Shown: positions 7,222 through 16,886, numbered from the stretch's first letter. The stretch is DNA of 64,000 nt from an uncultured Draconibacterium sp. (GCF_963674925.1 NZ_OY771647.1:1193501-1257500), one strand, 5' to 3'. Translations and numbers: made by a program. The notes: generated by a model from the sequence alone, not told the origin.

Positions 7222-9099
7222 ATGAAACGTTTAGTATTAATTGGTTTGGTTGCACTGGGAGCTTGTTCAACCAACACAGAAAATGAAAATCAGTTAAAAA
7301 CAACTTATCCATCGCCGTATATGGATGCAAAAAATACGGAGCTTTTTGAAATCCACAACGGCGCCCTGGTTACACAGGAAACAAAAGATTATTGGGATTT
7401 GGAAACGGATAGTCCGCAGCGGGTATCGTACGACGAAGAGATCATGGTTGAGGCAGCACCCGGAGTGTGGACTTATGGCTCGGAAAGTATTGTAAATTTG
7501 CATGTGGTGAAAGCACCTGAAGGCCTGATTATATTCGATACCGGAGATAACGACAAAGACGGCCTGAACTTTTACAAACACATACGCGAAGTTAGCGATG
7601 AGCCCATAAAAGCCATTGTGTACACTCACTCGCATTATGCACTTGGAGCCCGGGTTATTGTGGATGAAGAAGCAAAACGAGGCAACACCGATATTCTGGT
7701 TATCGGACATCCGAAATTGAACGAGGAATTGATAACCACGGGTGGTCTTGCAGCCTTGTATCCCGAGGTGTCGGGTGTATTATTGGCACGTTCGATGGAG
7801 CAATTTAATATGTTTGCACCCGTTGAAGGGCCCGAAAGCCGCTATAAAAATACGATTGTGCCCGGTAATGCAGGCGGTTATGTACCTGTAAATACGCCGG
7901 TAAACCATTTGCAAAAAATGAATGTGGCCGGATTAGACATGGTTTTCTACACCGAAGGCATTGCCACCGATACCCGAAACCAGGTATTGGCTTATTTTCC
8001 GGGTCAGAAGATTGTTGTGAACAACGTTTTGTGGGGATGGTTTCCGAATATCTATAGCATACGTGGAGGTAAATACCGCGATCCGGGCGAATGGGTAAAT
8101 TCAATAGAAGTAATGCAGGATTTAAAACCCAATATTCTGCTTAGTTCACACAGTGTAACGCTCAATGATCCGGAAAAAATACAAGAGACGCTACAAGATT
8201 ATAAGGACGGATTAAGCTTTGTGTTAGACCAGACTTTAAAAGGAATTATGTTAGGATTAAATCCTGAAGAATTGCAGTATTATGTAACGGCTAATCTTCC
8301 AAAACAACTCGAAGAAGCACCCATCCTGGTTCAGAATTATGGCGATGTAATGACCATGCCGGGCAGAATTTATACCGCCATTTTTGGACAGTACGACCGG
8401 AATGCCGCCAATATTGTGAAATTACATCCTGCCGATGAAGCTGCCCGTATGGTTAATGCTATGGGAGGAGAGCAAGCTACTTTTAAAAAGGCAAAAGCTG
8501 CGTTTGATAATGGCGATTATTTGTGGGCTGTTCAATTGTCCGATTACCTGGTGCGTTTAAATCCTGCACAACATAACAAACAATTGAAGGCCGATTGTTT
8601 ACGCCAAATGGGCTATCGAACACTGGCAACAAATTCACGCTCGTGGATGATTTCGCAGGCACAGGATTTAGAAGGTAAAGTAGCTATCCCAACAGCCATG
8701 CCGGCAATACCTGCATCGGTAGTAACCAATTTGTACGATTACTTTAGCTATTACCGTATCCGTATAAACCCTAATCAGGCAGGAACCGTTAATCAAAGCA
8801 TTGCCGTTGATTTTGGTAAAGGACAGGTTTATGGTTTGGAAGTTCGTAATGGAGTAGCGTATACTTATGCTGATCTGGCTGAAATGAAAAATAAGCCATC
8901 AATGACGCTAAGCATGAAACCTGAAGACTGGGTGCTGATTTATAACAACCTGGCATCACCTACCGAGTTGATAACGAATTATAAGATTCGGGTTACCGAT
9001 GGATCGAAAGAAAATGCTATACATTTCTTCAGTATGTTCGATCAACTTTTTGACTGGGAAAACGATCCGGCATTGCAAGCCGTTAAGCAGTTGCTATAA
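7222..9099 (+). CDS. Alkylsulfatase-superfamily MBL-fold lipoprotein with altered metal site
   Basis: A 625-residue lipoprotein (lipobox LGAC, Cys15). Its order matches SdsA1-type alkylsulfatases: MBL fold (about 70-330), helical dimerisation domain (about 370-490, HPADEAARMVNAMGG) and C-terminal SCP2-like domain (about 500-620). Typical enzymes bind two zinc ions through HxHxDH plus two Glu and a late His. Here the first motif is THSHYALGA: the Asp and third His are missing. The region that should give a Glu reads VVNNVLWGW, with Asn. The late His (LSSHSVTL) is kept. It may use one metal, have another substrate, or be a non-hydrolytic binding protein. It sits downstream of an AraC gene and ends at a terminator. 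Confidence 0.8.
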   Translation: MKRLVLIGLVALGACSTNTENENQLKTTYPSPYMDAKNTELFEIHNGALVTQETKDYWDLETDSPQRVSYDEEIMVEAAPGVWTYGSESIVNLHVVKAPEGLIIFDTGDNDKDGLNFYKHIREVSDEPIKAIVYTHSHYALGARVIVDEEAKRGNTDILVIGHPKLNEELITTGGLAALYPEVSGVLLARSMEQFNMFAPVEGPESRYKNTIVPGNAGGYVPVNTPVNHLQKMNVAGLDMVFYTEGIATDTRNQVLAYFPGQKIVVNNVLWGWFPNIYSIRGGKYRDPGEWVNSIEVMQDLKPNILLSSHSVTLNDPEKIQETLQDYKDGLSFVLDQTLKGIMLGLNPEELQYYVTANLPKQLEEAPILVQNYGDVMTMPGRIYTAIFGQYDRNAANIVKLHPADEAARMVNAMGGEQATFKKAKAAFDNGDYLWAVQLSDYLVRLNPAQHNKQLKADCLRQMGYRTLATNSRSWMISQAQDLEGKVAIPTAMPAIPASVVTNLYDYFSYYRIRINPNQAGTVNQSIAVDFGKGQVYGLEVRNGVAYTYADLAEMKNKPSMTLSMKPEDWVLIYNNLASPTELITNYKIRVTDGSKENAIHFFSMFDQLFDWENDPALQAVKQLL

Positions 9100-9163
9100 A
9101 GGGCAAACAGGTAGTTCTATATATTTCATTAACAGTGTAAGGCTGTTAGTTGATTCAATGTTG

Positions 9164-9189
9164 AGCCTCCGGAATTTATTCCGGGGGCT
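9164..9189 (+). terminator. Rho-independent terminator after the MBL gene
   Basis: AGCCTCCGGAA (9164-9174) pairs with TTCCGGGGGCT (9179-9189) around a TTTA loop, one G-T pair, followed by a T-rich run. It lies 65 bases after the stop at 9099. Confidence 0.75.
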
Positions 9190-9774
9190 TTACGTTTGTT
9201 TTAAACCATGTTGACCTGAAGATGCAAATACCTGCTCCAACATCCCCATAAGTTGTAATAACAAAGCTGACTTTTGTAAAGTAGCCAAATATTTCGTTTG
9301 TTACTAAACCGGATAAATAGGCATCTGAGCCAGGATCGGTATCAGTAAATATCCCACAAAAGAAAGATATGCCTTGCAGATATTCCCAGCATTAGGGCGC
9401 CGGTTAAAAGAAAATCGATATGTTCCTGCAATATTTTTCTGTGAACCGCCTGGAAACATAGCATTAACAAAACCAATCCGTTGTTTTAACAAATCAGTCA
9501 TTACGCCAACAGTAGCAGGTAGGTATATTCGAGAAAGGTTCTCACTGCCGGTGCGATTTTGTAAATCATGCTTCAGCCTGCAAGGCTGAAACAAGTTAAG
9601 GTGTATTTTTTTGTTCTAAATAAAAGGTCTATTAATCCTTAAACAGGAACTTACCATGTAGTGGCCCCATCCTTAATTTTCGTATTTATATATTTTATTT
9701 TAACTTTATTTTGAGGGATTCGGATTAAAAAGCTGAAATTGTAATCTGTGAAAGAAAAAACACAAAATCACCAT
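9190..9774. other. Gene-free stretch
   Basis: No supported gene in about 580 bases. Open frames on both strands (plus 9374-9589, minus 9304-9594) overlap each other and show no family features; they could be worn remains of a gene. The palindrome TTCAGCCT/AGGCTGAA (9572-9590) resembles short repeats dispersed in Bacteroidota genomes. The last 100 bases are very AT-rich and should hold the promoter of the kinase gene. Confidence 0.5.
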
Positions 9775-11868
9775 ATGAAAGAAGTATCCAAAATCTCGTG
9801 GAAAGCATTCCTGGTTCTGATCATCGGAGTGTTGCTTACGGGAGCAATGACATATTCTACCTATTTGAGTCTCAGTAGAGAAGAAAATGAAGATTTTGCG
9901 ATGGTTTGCCAGGAGATTAAAACAAAGATCATGTCGCGGTTGTATGCCCATGCACAACTCTTGCGTAGTGGAGCAGCTTATGTTAACGGATTCGATGAGG
10001 TTACCCGTACCGAATGGCATGATTTTATTGAAAAAAGTAAAATCGATAAAAATTTACCCGGAATACAGGGAGTGGGTTATTCGGTTGTTGTTCCTGAAAA
10101 CAACATAAGTGAACTGACTCAAAATATCAGAAATGAAGGATTTCCCGAGTTTAAAATTTACCCCGAAGGGAAAAGAGATACGTACACCGCCATCATCTAT
10201 CTTGAACCCTTCGATTTCAGAAACCGGCGTGCGTTTGGATACGACATGTACTCCGAGCCGGTGAGACGAAAAGCCATGGAACAAGCCAGGGATTCTGATG
10301 TGGCTGCACTTACTGGAAAAGTTTTATTGGTGCAGGAAACAAACGAAGATTTGCAGGCCGGAAGTTTAATGTATGTGCCGGTTTACAAGAAAGACAAACC
10401 GGTGTCGACCATTGCCGAGCGAAGAGAAGCGTTTGTCGGATGGGTTTACAGCCCTTACCGAATGGACGATTTAATGAATGGGATACTCGGGCGCTGGGAT
10501 ACCATTAATTCCGAAAGGATACACCTGCAGATATACGACAACGAAGATATTTCTGCAGAAGCGCTTCTTTTCGATAGTCAACACGGGAATGTGAGTAAAG
10601 TACCTGCAAAAACCAGAACACTTGGAATGCCGATTGAATTTAACGGCAAAACATGGACCTTATATTTTCATCAGTCGAATAAATTTGAATGGCTATTAAC
10701 GAATAGAATAATCATCGTATTTATAGGAGGTCTGGTAACCAGTTTACTGCTGTTCTTCTTAACATCATCTCTTCAAAATACAAAAACAAAAGCACAGCTG
10801 ATTGCCGAACGATTAACAGCAGAATTAAAAGAGAGCGAAGAAAAATTTAAGACTCTGGCCGATACTTCACCAATGGCTATTTATATGTCGACAGGAATTG
10901 AACAAACCGCCGAGTATATCAACCATACTTTTGTCGATTGGTTTGGATACACCATTGAAGAAGTGCCAAATTTTAATCAATGGTGGCCACTAGCCTATCC
11001 CAATAAAGAATATCGCGAGCGCTTAGAAAAAGAATGGCAAGAGAAGGTTGGAAAGGCGATTAAAACAAAATCGGAAATTGAACCTATCGAAGCAATTGTA
11101 AAATGCAAAGATGGCTCTGAGAGAAATATAACATGGGGATTTAAAACCATCGGGAAACAAAACTGGGCCTACGGACTCGATCTTACCAAACGAAAGCAGG
11201 TTGAACAGCGACTTATTGAAATGAATGAAAACCTGGAAGAAATGGTATACATCACTTCACACGATTTGCAGGTTCCATTGATTTCGATGGAAGGCTATGC
11301 TTCTGAATTATTGGAAGATTACGGTAGCGAGTTGGACGAAAATGGAAAGTTCTGTTTGCTCAGGCTTAAAAATAATGCACAAAGCATGCACAATCTTATT
11401 AAAAGTTTGCTCGACATTTCCCGTTTGAATACCAAAATTCATCCTTTCGAAACATTTGATTTGAATGTGATGGTTGAAAAAATAATAATGGATCTGGCCT
11501 TATTTATTGAGAATAAAAAGGCAAATATCATTACACAGGATTTACCCAAATTACATGCCGACAAACACCGTATCGAAACGGTTTTCAGAAACTTAATTGC
11601 CAATGCATTAACATACGGTGGCAAAAACATCACCATTGGCGCAAAAGATAACACACTTTTTGTGTCAGACGATGGAATTGGAATCCCTGAAGACCAATTA
11701 TCTTCCATTTTCAAAGCAGGCGAACGCCTCATGCAGATCGACACCGATGGTGTGGGAATGGGACTTACCTTTTGTAAAAAAGTGATTGAAAAACACAACT
11801 GGGACCTGTGGGCCGAGTCGAAAGGAATTGGAAAAGGCACCACTTTTAAAATCAGATACCGAAAATGA
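9775..11868 (+). CDS. CHASE-PAS sensor histidine kinase
   Basis: A sensor kinase of 697 residues from ATG 9775; a GTG at 9748 would add nine polar residues and seems unlikely. A membrane helix (about 9-30) precedes a periplasmic CHASE domain (about 60-290, with PGIQGVGYSVVVPE), followed by a second membrane helix (about 308-330), a PAS domain (about 350-475), the HisKA helix with His496 in TSHDLQVPL and a HATPase domain (LIANALTYG, DDGIGIPE, GVGMGLTFC). CHASE domains sense small ligands outside the membrane. The stop overlaps the next start (ATGA), so kinase and receiver are translationally coupled. The HATPase lid is short and divergent, as in bacteriophytochrome-like kinases paired with Rcp1-type receivers. 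Confidence 0.92.
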   Translation: MKEVSKISWKAFLVLIIGVLLTGAMTYSTYLSLSREENEDFAMVCQEIKTKIMSRLYAHAQLLRSGAAYVNGFDEVTRTEWHDFIEKSKIDKNLPGIQGVGYSVVVPENNISELTQNIRNEGFPEFKIYPEGKRDTYTAIIYLEPFDFRNRRAFGYDMYSEPVRRKAMEQARDSDVAALTGKVLLVQETNEDLQAGSLMYVPVYKKDKPVSTIAERREAFVGWVYSPYRMDDLMNGILGRWDTINSERIHLQIYDNEDISAEALLFDSQHGNVSKVPAKTRTLGMPIEFNGKTWTLYFHQSNKFEWLLTNRIIIVFIGGLVTSLLLFFLTSSLQNTKTKAQLIAERLTAELKESEEKFKTLADTSPMAIYMSTGIEQTAEYINHTFVDWFGYTIEEVPNFNQWWPLAYPNKEYRERLEKEWQEKVGKAIKTKSEIEPIEAIVKCKDGSERNITWGFKTIGKQNWAYGLDLTKRKQVEQRLIEMNENLEEMVYITSHDLQVPLISMEGYASELLEDYGSELDENGKFCLLRLKNNAQSMHNLIKSLLDISRLNTKIHPFETFDLNVMVEKIIMDLALFIENKKANIITQDLPKLHADKHRIETVFRNLIANALTYGGKNITIGAKDNTLFVSDDGIGIPEDQLSSIFKAGERLMQIDTDGVGMGLTFCKKVIEKHNWDLWAESKGIGKGTTFKIRYRK

Positions 11869-12332
11869 AACAAGAACAAAAAAATATATATGCTCCCATC
11901 CTGGTAGTAGAAGACAATCCTGACCATGCCCGAATGATCATTAGAACGCTAAAGAAAAAAAGCAATTTAATGAATGAAATCATTCATTTCTCCAACGGGC
12001 AGGAAATTCTGGATTATGTTTTCAAGATGAAAAATGAAGAAAACAATGATCAGCCCAATCCAATACTTATTCTTCTGGATGTAAAAATGCCGATTAAAAA
12101 TGGCTTTGAGGTGCTCGAAGGAATCCGCGCTGAAAAAAAATGTTTGAACATACCCATTGTTATGCTTACCACAACTGCGAATAGCGAAGACGTTGCAAAA
12201 GCCCTAAAACTTGGTGCCAACGATTACATAGTGAAACCGTTGAAATATGATGAATTCACCGAAAAAATTGAAAAACTGGGGTATTACTGGGGCGTAATCA
12301 GCGACACAAAAAAAGCAATTAACGACAACTGA
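11865..12332 (+). CDS. Rcp1-like response regulator, receiver only
   Basis: A 155-residue single receiver domain. Acidic residues ED lie at 16-17, the phospho-acceptor is Asp72 in LLDVKMP, and the conserved Thr (MLTTTA) and Lys (IVKPLKY) are present. The long insert between helix 2 and strand 3 (KMKNEENNDQPNP) is typical of Rcp1-type regulators that partner with phytochrome-like or CHASE kinases. It overlaps the kinase gene by four bases (ATGA) and precedes the next hybrid sensor by eight bases. It has no output domain; it may pass phosphate to or sense the downstream REC-PAS-GAF kinase. Confidence 0.92.
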   Translation: MKQEQKNIYAPILVVEDNPDHARMIIRTLKKKSNLMNEIIHFSNGQEILDYVFKMKNEENNDQPNPILILLDVKMPIKNGFEVLEGIRAEKKCLNIPIVMLTTTANSEDVAKALKLGANDYIVKPLKYDEFTEKIEKLGYYWGVISDTKKAINDN

Positions 12333-12340
12333 CATTTCTT

Positions 12341-14386
12341 ATGAGCAATAACTTAAGTGATAGAAAAGTTGAAATTCTGATTGTTGAGGACAATATTGAT
12401 TTCATACATTTTATTAAAAATGTTATCTCTGATGAAATGTATCACATTTCGAGCATTAAATCGGGAAAAGAAGCCTTCAACTATCTCATGAATCCGGATA
12501 CTCAAACCGACATTGTTTTACTTGATTATAAACTTCCGGGCATGAACGGTATTGAAATACTCGAAAAACTAGGTGATGCAAAAGATCGGTATAGTTTCAT
12601 TTTCCTGACGGTTGATGACAGTATTGAAACCGTTATAAAAGCCATGTCGGCCGGTGCGCTTGATTTTATCGTAAAATCGATCGGGTTAAAGAATGAATTG
12701 CCCGGCAAACTTTCCAAAGTATTAAAAATCCATCAGACCAAACTTCATAAAGTGCAATACGAAAAAGAACTGGAAGAGGCGCGGTTTAAATTCAAAACAG
12801 TTGCCGATTTTACCAACGACTGGGATTACTGGCAAAATCCGGATGGATCGTTACAATATGTTTCGCCTTCATGTAAAAGATTTACGGGCTACGACGTAGA
12901 GGTTTTGAATGAAAATCCGGGACTGATTGATGAAATAATTTTCGAAGAGGATAAAACGAAATGGGGAGTACACAAAACAAACGTTGGAACAATTCATAAA
13001 CCCGAGACAATCCAGGTTCGTATCAAACGAAAAGACGGCGAAATTCGCTGGATCGAGCATAATTGTCAGCCGGTAATTGATCCTCACGGATCATTTTTAG
13101 GGATCAGGGTAAACAATCATGATATTACTGAGAGAGTATTGACCAATGAAAAGATCAGGCTGAACAGCTCACGTTTACACGACCTACTGGAACTCTCGCA
13201 GCACAACACCACCGACAAACAGGAAATATTCGACCATGCCCTGACAACAGCCGTTAAAATTACACAAAGCCGGTGCGGATACTTATATCATTATAATGAA
13301 AAGACAAAACAGTTTACCTTAAACTCATGGACGAAGTGCGGAATTGAGGGATGTAACGTTACTAATCCACAACAATTTTCAGGTTTTGATGAAATCGGAT
13401 TTTGGGGAGAAGCTGTCCGTCAGCGAAAAACTATAAAAGCAAACGACATTGACCCCGTGCAATTATCTAAATTGGGATTTAACAACATCGGATGTAGTTT
13501 AATTAGTAACTATCTGGTTACACCGTTTTTCGAAAATGGTGAAATACAATTTTTAATTGGAGTCGCTAATAAACTTTCGGCATATGAGAACGATGATGTT
13601 GTACAGCTAAATTTGTTATCGGAAACGGTGTGGAAGATATTTCAGCAAAAAAACGATCAAAAGAAAATACGTGAAATGCTGGCTGAACTGGAAGAACTGA
13701 ATGCCACAAAAGATAAGTTCGTATCGATTATTGCTCATGATTTAAGAAGCCCGATCGGGGGTATAAACAGTTTTTTAGAAGTTTTATCAGAGAACATTCG
13801 TTCCTATACCGTTGATACGATTGAGAACTACATTAAGGTGCTAAAAAGCCAAACCGAAAACACATTTAATTTATTGGAAGATATATTAATGTGGGCACAT
13901 TCTCAGTCTTCCAAAATTCCTTTTGAACCGGAAACTGTGCTTTTAAGTGATCTGTGCAGCAATGAGATTACGGGGCTGCAGATTTTGGCTGAGAATAAAA
14001 AAATCACTGTTAGTAATAATGTTCTTAAAACTACGGAGCTTTATGCCGACAAGAATATGCTGAAAACCATAATACGAAATTTACTGTCGAACGCCATTAA
14101 ATTCACAAACGAAAACGGGTACATATCCATAAGTTCGGCAAATGAAAATTCAGCTGTTACCGTTACTGTTTCAGACAATGGGGTTGGTATTGACCCCAAT
14201 AAGTTAACATCTATTTTCGAAATATCGATGGTAGACTCAACGCCGGGAACAGCCAATGAAAAAGGCACCGGGCTGGGATTATTGCTTTGTAAAGATTTTG
14301 TGGAAAAACACGGCGGCAAAATTTGGATTGAAAGTGAAATCAAAAAAGGTACCGACGTTAAGTTTTCGATACCGGTGAATCAATAA
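12341..14386 (+). CDS. Hybrid REC-PAS-GAF histidine kinase
   Basis: A soluble 681-residue kinase that begins with a receiver domain (about 10-130, phospho-acceptor Asp62 in LLDYKLPG). Next come a PAS domain (about 150-270, ending HDITERVLTNEK), a GAF domain (about 285-440), HisKA with His466 in IIAHDLRSPIGG, and HATPase (LLSNAIKF, DNGVGIDP, GTGLGLLLC). An N-terminal receiver on a kinase lets another kinase control it, so the three genes 9775-14386 look like one phospho-relay: CHASE kinase, small receiver, then this kinase. No DNA-binding output is present in the operon. No membrane segment is seen, so it is cytoplasmic. Confidence 0.93.
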   Translation: MSNNLSDRKVEILIVEDNIDFIHFIKNVISDEMYHISSIKSGKEAFNYLMNPDTQTDIVLLDYKLPGMNGIEILEKLGDAKDRYSFIFLTVDDSIETVIKAMSAGALDFIVKSIGLKNELPGKLSKVLKIHQTKLHKVQYEKELEEARFKFKTVADFTNDWDYWQNPDGSLQYVSPSCKRFTGYDVEVLNENPGLIDEIIFEEDKTKWGVHKTNVGTIHKPETIQVRIKRKDGEIRWIEHNCQPVIDPHGSFLGIRVNNHDITERVLTNEKIRLNSSRLHDLLELSQHNTTDKQEIFDHALTTAVKITQSRCGYLYHYNEKTKQFTLNSWTKCGIEGCNVTNPQQFSGFDEIGFWGEAVRQRKTIKANDIDPVQLSKLGFNNIGCSLISNYLVTPFFENGEIQFLIGVANKLSAYENDDVVQLNLLSETVWKIFQQKNDQKKIREMLAELEELNATKDKFVSIIAHDLRSPIGGINSFLEVLSENIRSYTVDTIENYIKVLKSQTENTFNLLEDILMWAHSQSSKIPFEPETVLLSDLCSNEITGLQILAENKKITVSNNVLKTTELYADKNMLKTIIRNLLSNAIKFTNENGYISISSANENSAVTVTVSDNGVGIDPNKLTSIFEISMVDSTPGTANEKGTGLGLLLCKDFVEKHGGKIWIESEIKKGTDVKFSIPVNQ

Positions 14387-14529
14387 ACATCTACATGCAA
14401 CTCTCCTCTGTTGGCGCTCGTACCATCAGATAATTATTACGCTCAAAAATTCTATGCAACGATCGGGTAATTGTATCACTCAGTGGCATTATTCAGATTG
14501 TTGGTGTGGCTAGTATGAAATCAATGCCT

Positions 14530-14537
14530 TATATTTG
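14530..14537 (+). promoter_or_regulatory. Candidate Bacteroidota -7 box (TATATTTG)
   Basis: An exact TAnnTTTG match 20 bases before the ATG at 14558. There is no TTTG at the best -33 distance; the nearest TTG (14501-14503) is 26 bases upstream. It would give a leader of about 15 bases. Confidence 0.4.
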
Positions 14538-14557
14538 ATACAGAAAACTGTTAATCC

Positions 14558-15337
14558 ATGAAGTTTAAGGAAATTCGAATACTTGTATTTCTGTTGTTCT
14601 TGCCGGCACTGTTGCTGGCACAGGAAGATTCATTGGAAATTGCAAAGAAAGCCACACCTTACGATCTGCTGTCGAGCTATTACAACCAGGATTTTAAGCC
14701 CTTTAAAAAACGAAATGTATACGTTGGTTTTGCGTTTTCGTTGCAGGATAAAAAAATGACAAATACCAATTACCTCTTTCGGCAAGTGGTAGATGGCGAG
14801 CGACTTAATTATGATATTGTGTTAAAGGGCGGGTATTATACAGGCGATTACGGAATGGCGATTCTTAGTCTGAATTATTACCAGAACGATTTTGACGGTC
14901 TTGTTTTTAAAGATCCCGACTCCTTACAATCGAATAAACTTACACGGGGTTTTGCAGTAACGCCGGGTTTCCGCTCATCGGTGCCATTAACACCAAACGA
15001 GCGACTGAGCTTTTTTACCGAAATAGGATTTACTTTTGGAGGAAGCAGTTCGTTAACTCAGGACGTTAAGAATACAGATGAAATTGACCGCATACATGAA
15101 ACTGATTTTAATTTCAGAGTAGGGCTGAGTCCCGGAATCACCTTTTTTGCCATGGAGAATTTTGCCCTCGAAGTACAGCTAAACGTGCTGGGATATGATT
15201 TAAAAGTTTCGAAAATGAGCATAAATAACGGCCCCGAGTCAAAACAGGTACGGCAGAATGTCGATTTTAATATCGATCTGTTTTCATTAAACCTGGGGCT
15301 GTCGTATTATTTTGGAGCAAATAAACCGCGTAGATAG
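14558..15337 (+). CDS. Outer-membrane beta-barrel protein
   Basis: A 259-residue exported protein. The signal peptide ends near LLLAQ (residues 20-22). The mature part shows alternating beta strands (RNVYVGFAFSLQDKK, YGMAILSLNYYQND, LSFFTEIGFTFGG) and ends with a last strand LNLGLSYYFGA plus a short basic tail. This is the pattern of small Bacteroidota outer-membrane porin-like barrels of the OmpW/OMP_b-brl type; no exact family can be named. The stop codon TAG shares its G with the GTG start of the next lipoprotein gene, so the two are co-translated and probably work together at the outer membrane. Confidence 0.75.
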   Translation: MKFKEIRILVFLLFLPALLLAQEDSLEIAKKATPYDLLSSYYNQDFKPFKKRNVYVGFAFSLQDKKMTNTNYLFRQVVDGERLNYDIVLKGGYYTGDYGMAILSLNYYQNDFDGLVFKDPDSLQSNKLTRGFAVTPGFRSSVPLTPNERLSFFTEIGFTFGGSSSLTQDVKNTDEIDRIHETDFNFRVGLSPGITFFAMENFALEVQLNVLGYDLKVSKMSINNGPESKQVRQNVDFNIDLFSLNLGLSYYFGANKPRR

Positions 15338-16425
15338 TGAAACGAATAGATAAATATGGTTTTTGGGTTTTAATGATACTGGTGTTCGTATCGTGTGTCA
15401 ACGAAGATCACTTTGGATTATCACCACACGGTAACATTAAAGACCTTCTTGTTAGTAACCAGGCCGGAAATGCAAGCATTGATCAGGAAGCTATGCTGAT
15501 AACCGTAGAAATTCCGGGAGGTGTTGATTTGGCAGGCATTACCATACAGGAGCTCCAACTGTCTTCGTTTGCAACGGCCGATAAAAACGTTGGCGATATT
15601 ATTGATTTAACCAACGATGCCGTTATTAGTGTTACGGCTGAAGACGGTAGTAATCATCCCTGGACGATTAAGACTTTTGTAGCCTCGGCCTTTCCGCAAC
15701 TGGATAACGGCGATTTAAATTCGTGGTATAAAACCAGTTCCGATTATTACGAGCCGGGATCCGATGCGGCTTCCACCATTTGGGGTACTGGTAACCCGGG
15801 AACGCAAATTCTGGGGAAACTGGCTACAACGCCAATCGATCTGGGAAATAATAATTTGGCGGCCCGTATGGAAACGTACGATCTTGGTTTGGCCGGAGTT
15901 CCTTTAAAAACACCAATCGCCGCAGGATCATTGTTCACCGGTTATTTTGATTCCGATAAACTCGATCCTACCGATCCGGAAGCTGCCGTAATATTTGGTA
16001 CACCTTTTACCGGACGGCCCGATAAAATCAGGGTTCGATATTCCTATGTTCCGGGCGAAACCAATAAAGACCGGAATGGAAACGTGTTGGATTACGACGA
16101 CAGCTGCGATATTTATGCATTCCTGGAAGTGCGTCTGGGCGGAGAAATACAACGTTTGGGAACAGCCTGGTTTCGCAGCAGCGAAAATCAACCGGATATG
16201 ATCACCAAAGAAATGGAGGTGGTTTATGGCCCGCTTGATGATTCGTACCCCGATTATATGAAACCGGAAGACGGGAATTTTGTATCGGGCGATTCAGCAA
16301 CCTACATGCTGCCTACTCACATCTCCTTTGTGGCTTCATCAAGTTACGACGGGGCCAATTTTGCCGGAGCAATTGGCAGTGTATTAATTATTGATGATGT
16401 GGAAATGGTTTATGATGAGGAATAA
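15337..16425 (+). CDS. PCMD-domain lipoprotein
   Basis: A 362-residue lipoprotein (lipobox FVSC, Cys20, followed by VNED, an outer-membrane/surface context). An N-terminal Ig-like domain (about 30-120) precedes a PCMD domain (putative carbohydrate metabolism domain, about 125-358). The latter has the family hallmarks FDNGDLNSW-like opening (here QLDNGDLNSW), FTGYFD, PDKIRVRYSYVPG and a closing SVLIIDDVEM. PCMD domains are thought to bind carbohydrate on the cell surface; this is family inference. The start is GTG, overlapping the stop of the barrel gene by one base. The pair is closed by a strong hairpin at 16427-16452. Confidence 0.85.
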   Translation: MKRIDKYGFWVLMILVFVSCVNEDHFGLSPHGNIKDLLVSNQAGNASIDQEAMLITVEIPGGVDLAGITIQELQLSSFATADKNVGDIIDLTNDAVISVTAEDGSNHPWTIKTFVASAFPQLDNGDLNSWYKTSSDYYEPGSDAASTIWGTGNPGTQILGKLATTPIDLGNNNLAARMETYDLGLAGVPLKTPIAAGSLFTGYFDSDKLDPTDPEAAVIFGTPFTGRPDKIRVRYSYVPGETNKDRNGNVLDYDDSCDIYAFLEVRLGGEIQRLGTAWFRSSENQPDMITKEMEVVYGPLDDSYPDYMKPEDGNFVSGDSATYMLPTHISFVASSSYDGANFAGAIGSVLIIDDVEMVYDEE

Positions 16426-16426
16426 A

Positions 16427-16452
16427 AAAGCTTCTGTGGGTGCAGAAGCTTT
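16427..16452. terminator. Bidirectional terminator
   Basis: AAAGCTTCTG (16427-16436) and CAGAAGCTTT (16443-16452) form a perfect 10-bp stem with a six-base loop. It lies between convergent genes ending at 16425 and 16485, so it may serve both strands. Confidence 0.75.
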
Positions 16453-16484
16453 AAATGGTTTAACTGAATTGGTTATGTTTGCTA

Positions 16485-16886
16485 TCATTCTTTCTTTCCC
16501 CAGGTGAGCACAATTACCAAGCCCATAATTGCCAGTAATACAGCATATACAATTACGTCAACAACCAGCACTTTCAGGTCGTAGAGGGTGGTCATGGAGT
16601 ACATCATCAGATCCATGGTTAGCGACATTAGCAAACCAACCAAAGCACCTGTTTTTATGCCATCTCCAATTCCCGAAGCACCAGACCATTTCAGGATCAG
16701 TGTTAAAAGTAATCCTAAAATCAGGTTTGATAAGATCATTGCCCACCAAACCATTTCCGTGTCCAAACGGTTGGCACATGCGTTGGAATTGGCTTCCATA
16801 AAACCTGCCAGCAGAAATCCGTAAACCAGCCATCCGAGGAGGAAAAACGTGATTCCGCCAAAAACAGTTCCCCGTAAAATTTTCAT
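16485..16886 (-). CDS. Small four-helix membrane protein, function unknown
   Basis: A 133-residue protein with four predicted membrane helices (about 7-29, 48-66, 80-100 and 107-128) and short polar ends. The repeated G-rich pattern (GTVFGGITFFLLGWLVYG, GIKTGALVGLLMSLTMD) suggests tight helix packing. I do not recognise a named family with certainty; similar proteins are common in Bacteroidota. It is a single gene on the minus strand between two plus-strand units and shares the terminator region at 16427-16452 with the PCMD gene. Confidence 0.65.
   Translation of the reverse strand: MKILRGTVFGGITFFLLGWLVYGFLLAGFMEANSNACANRLDTEMVWWAMILSNLILGLLLTLILKWSGASGIGDGIKTGALVGLLMSLTMDLMMYSMTTLYDLKVLVVDVIVYAVLLAIMGLVIVLTWGKKE

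Noticed and set aside
9304..9594. 96-codon minus-strand frame in the empty stretch
   Set aside because: Overlaps another open frame on the plus strand, has no recognisable domain and cannot be told from chance.
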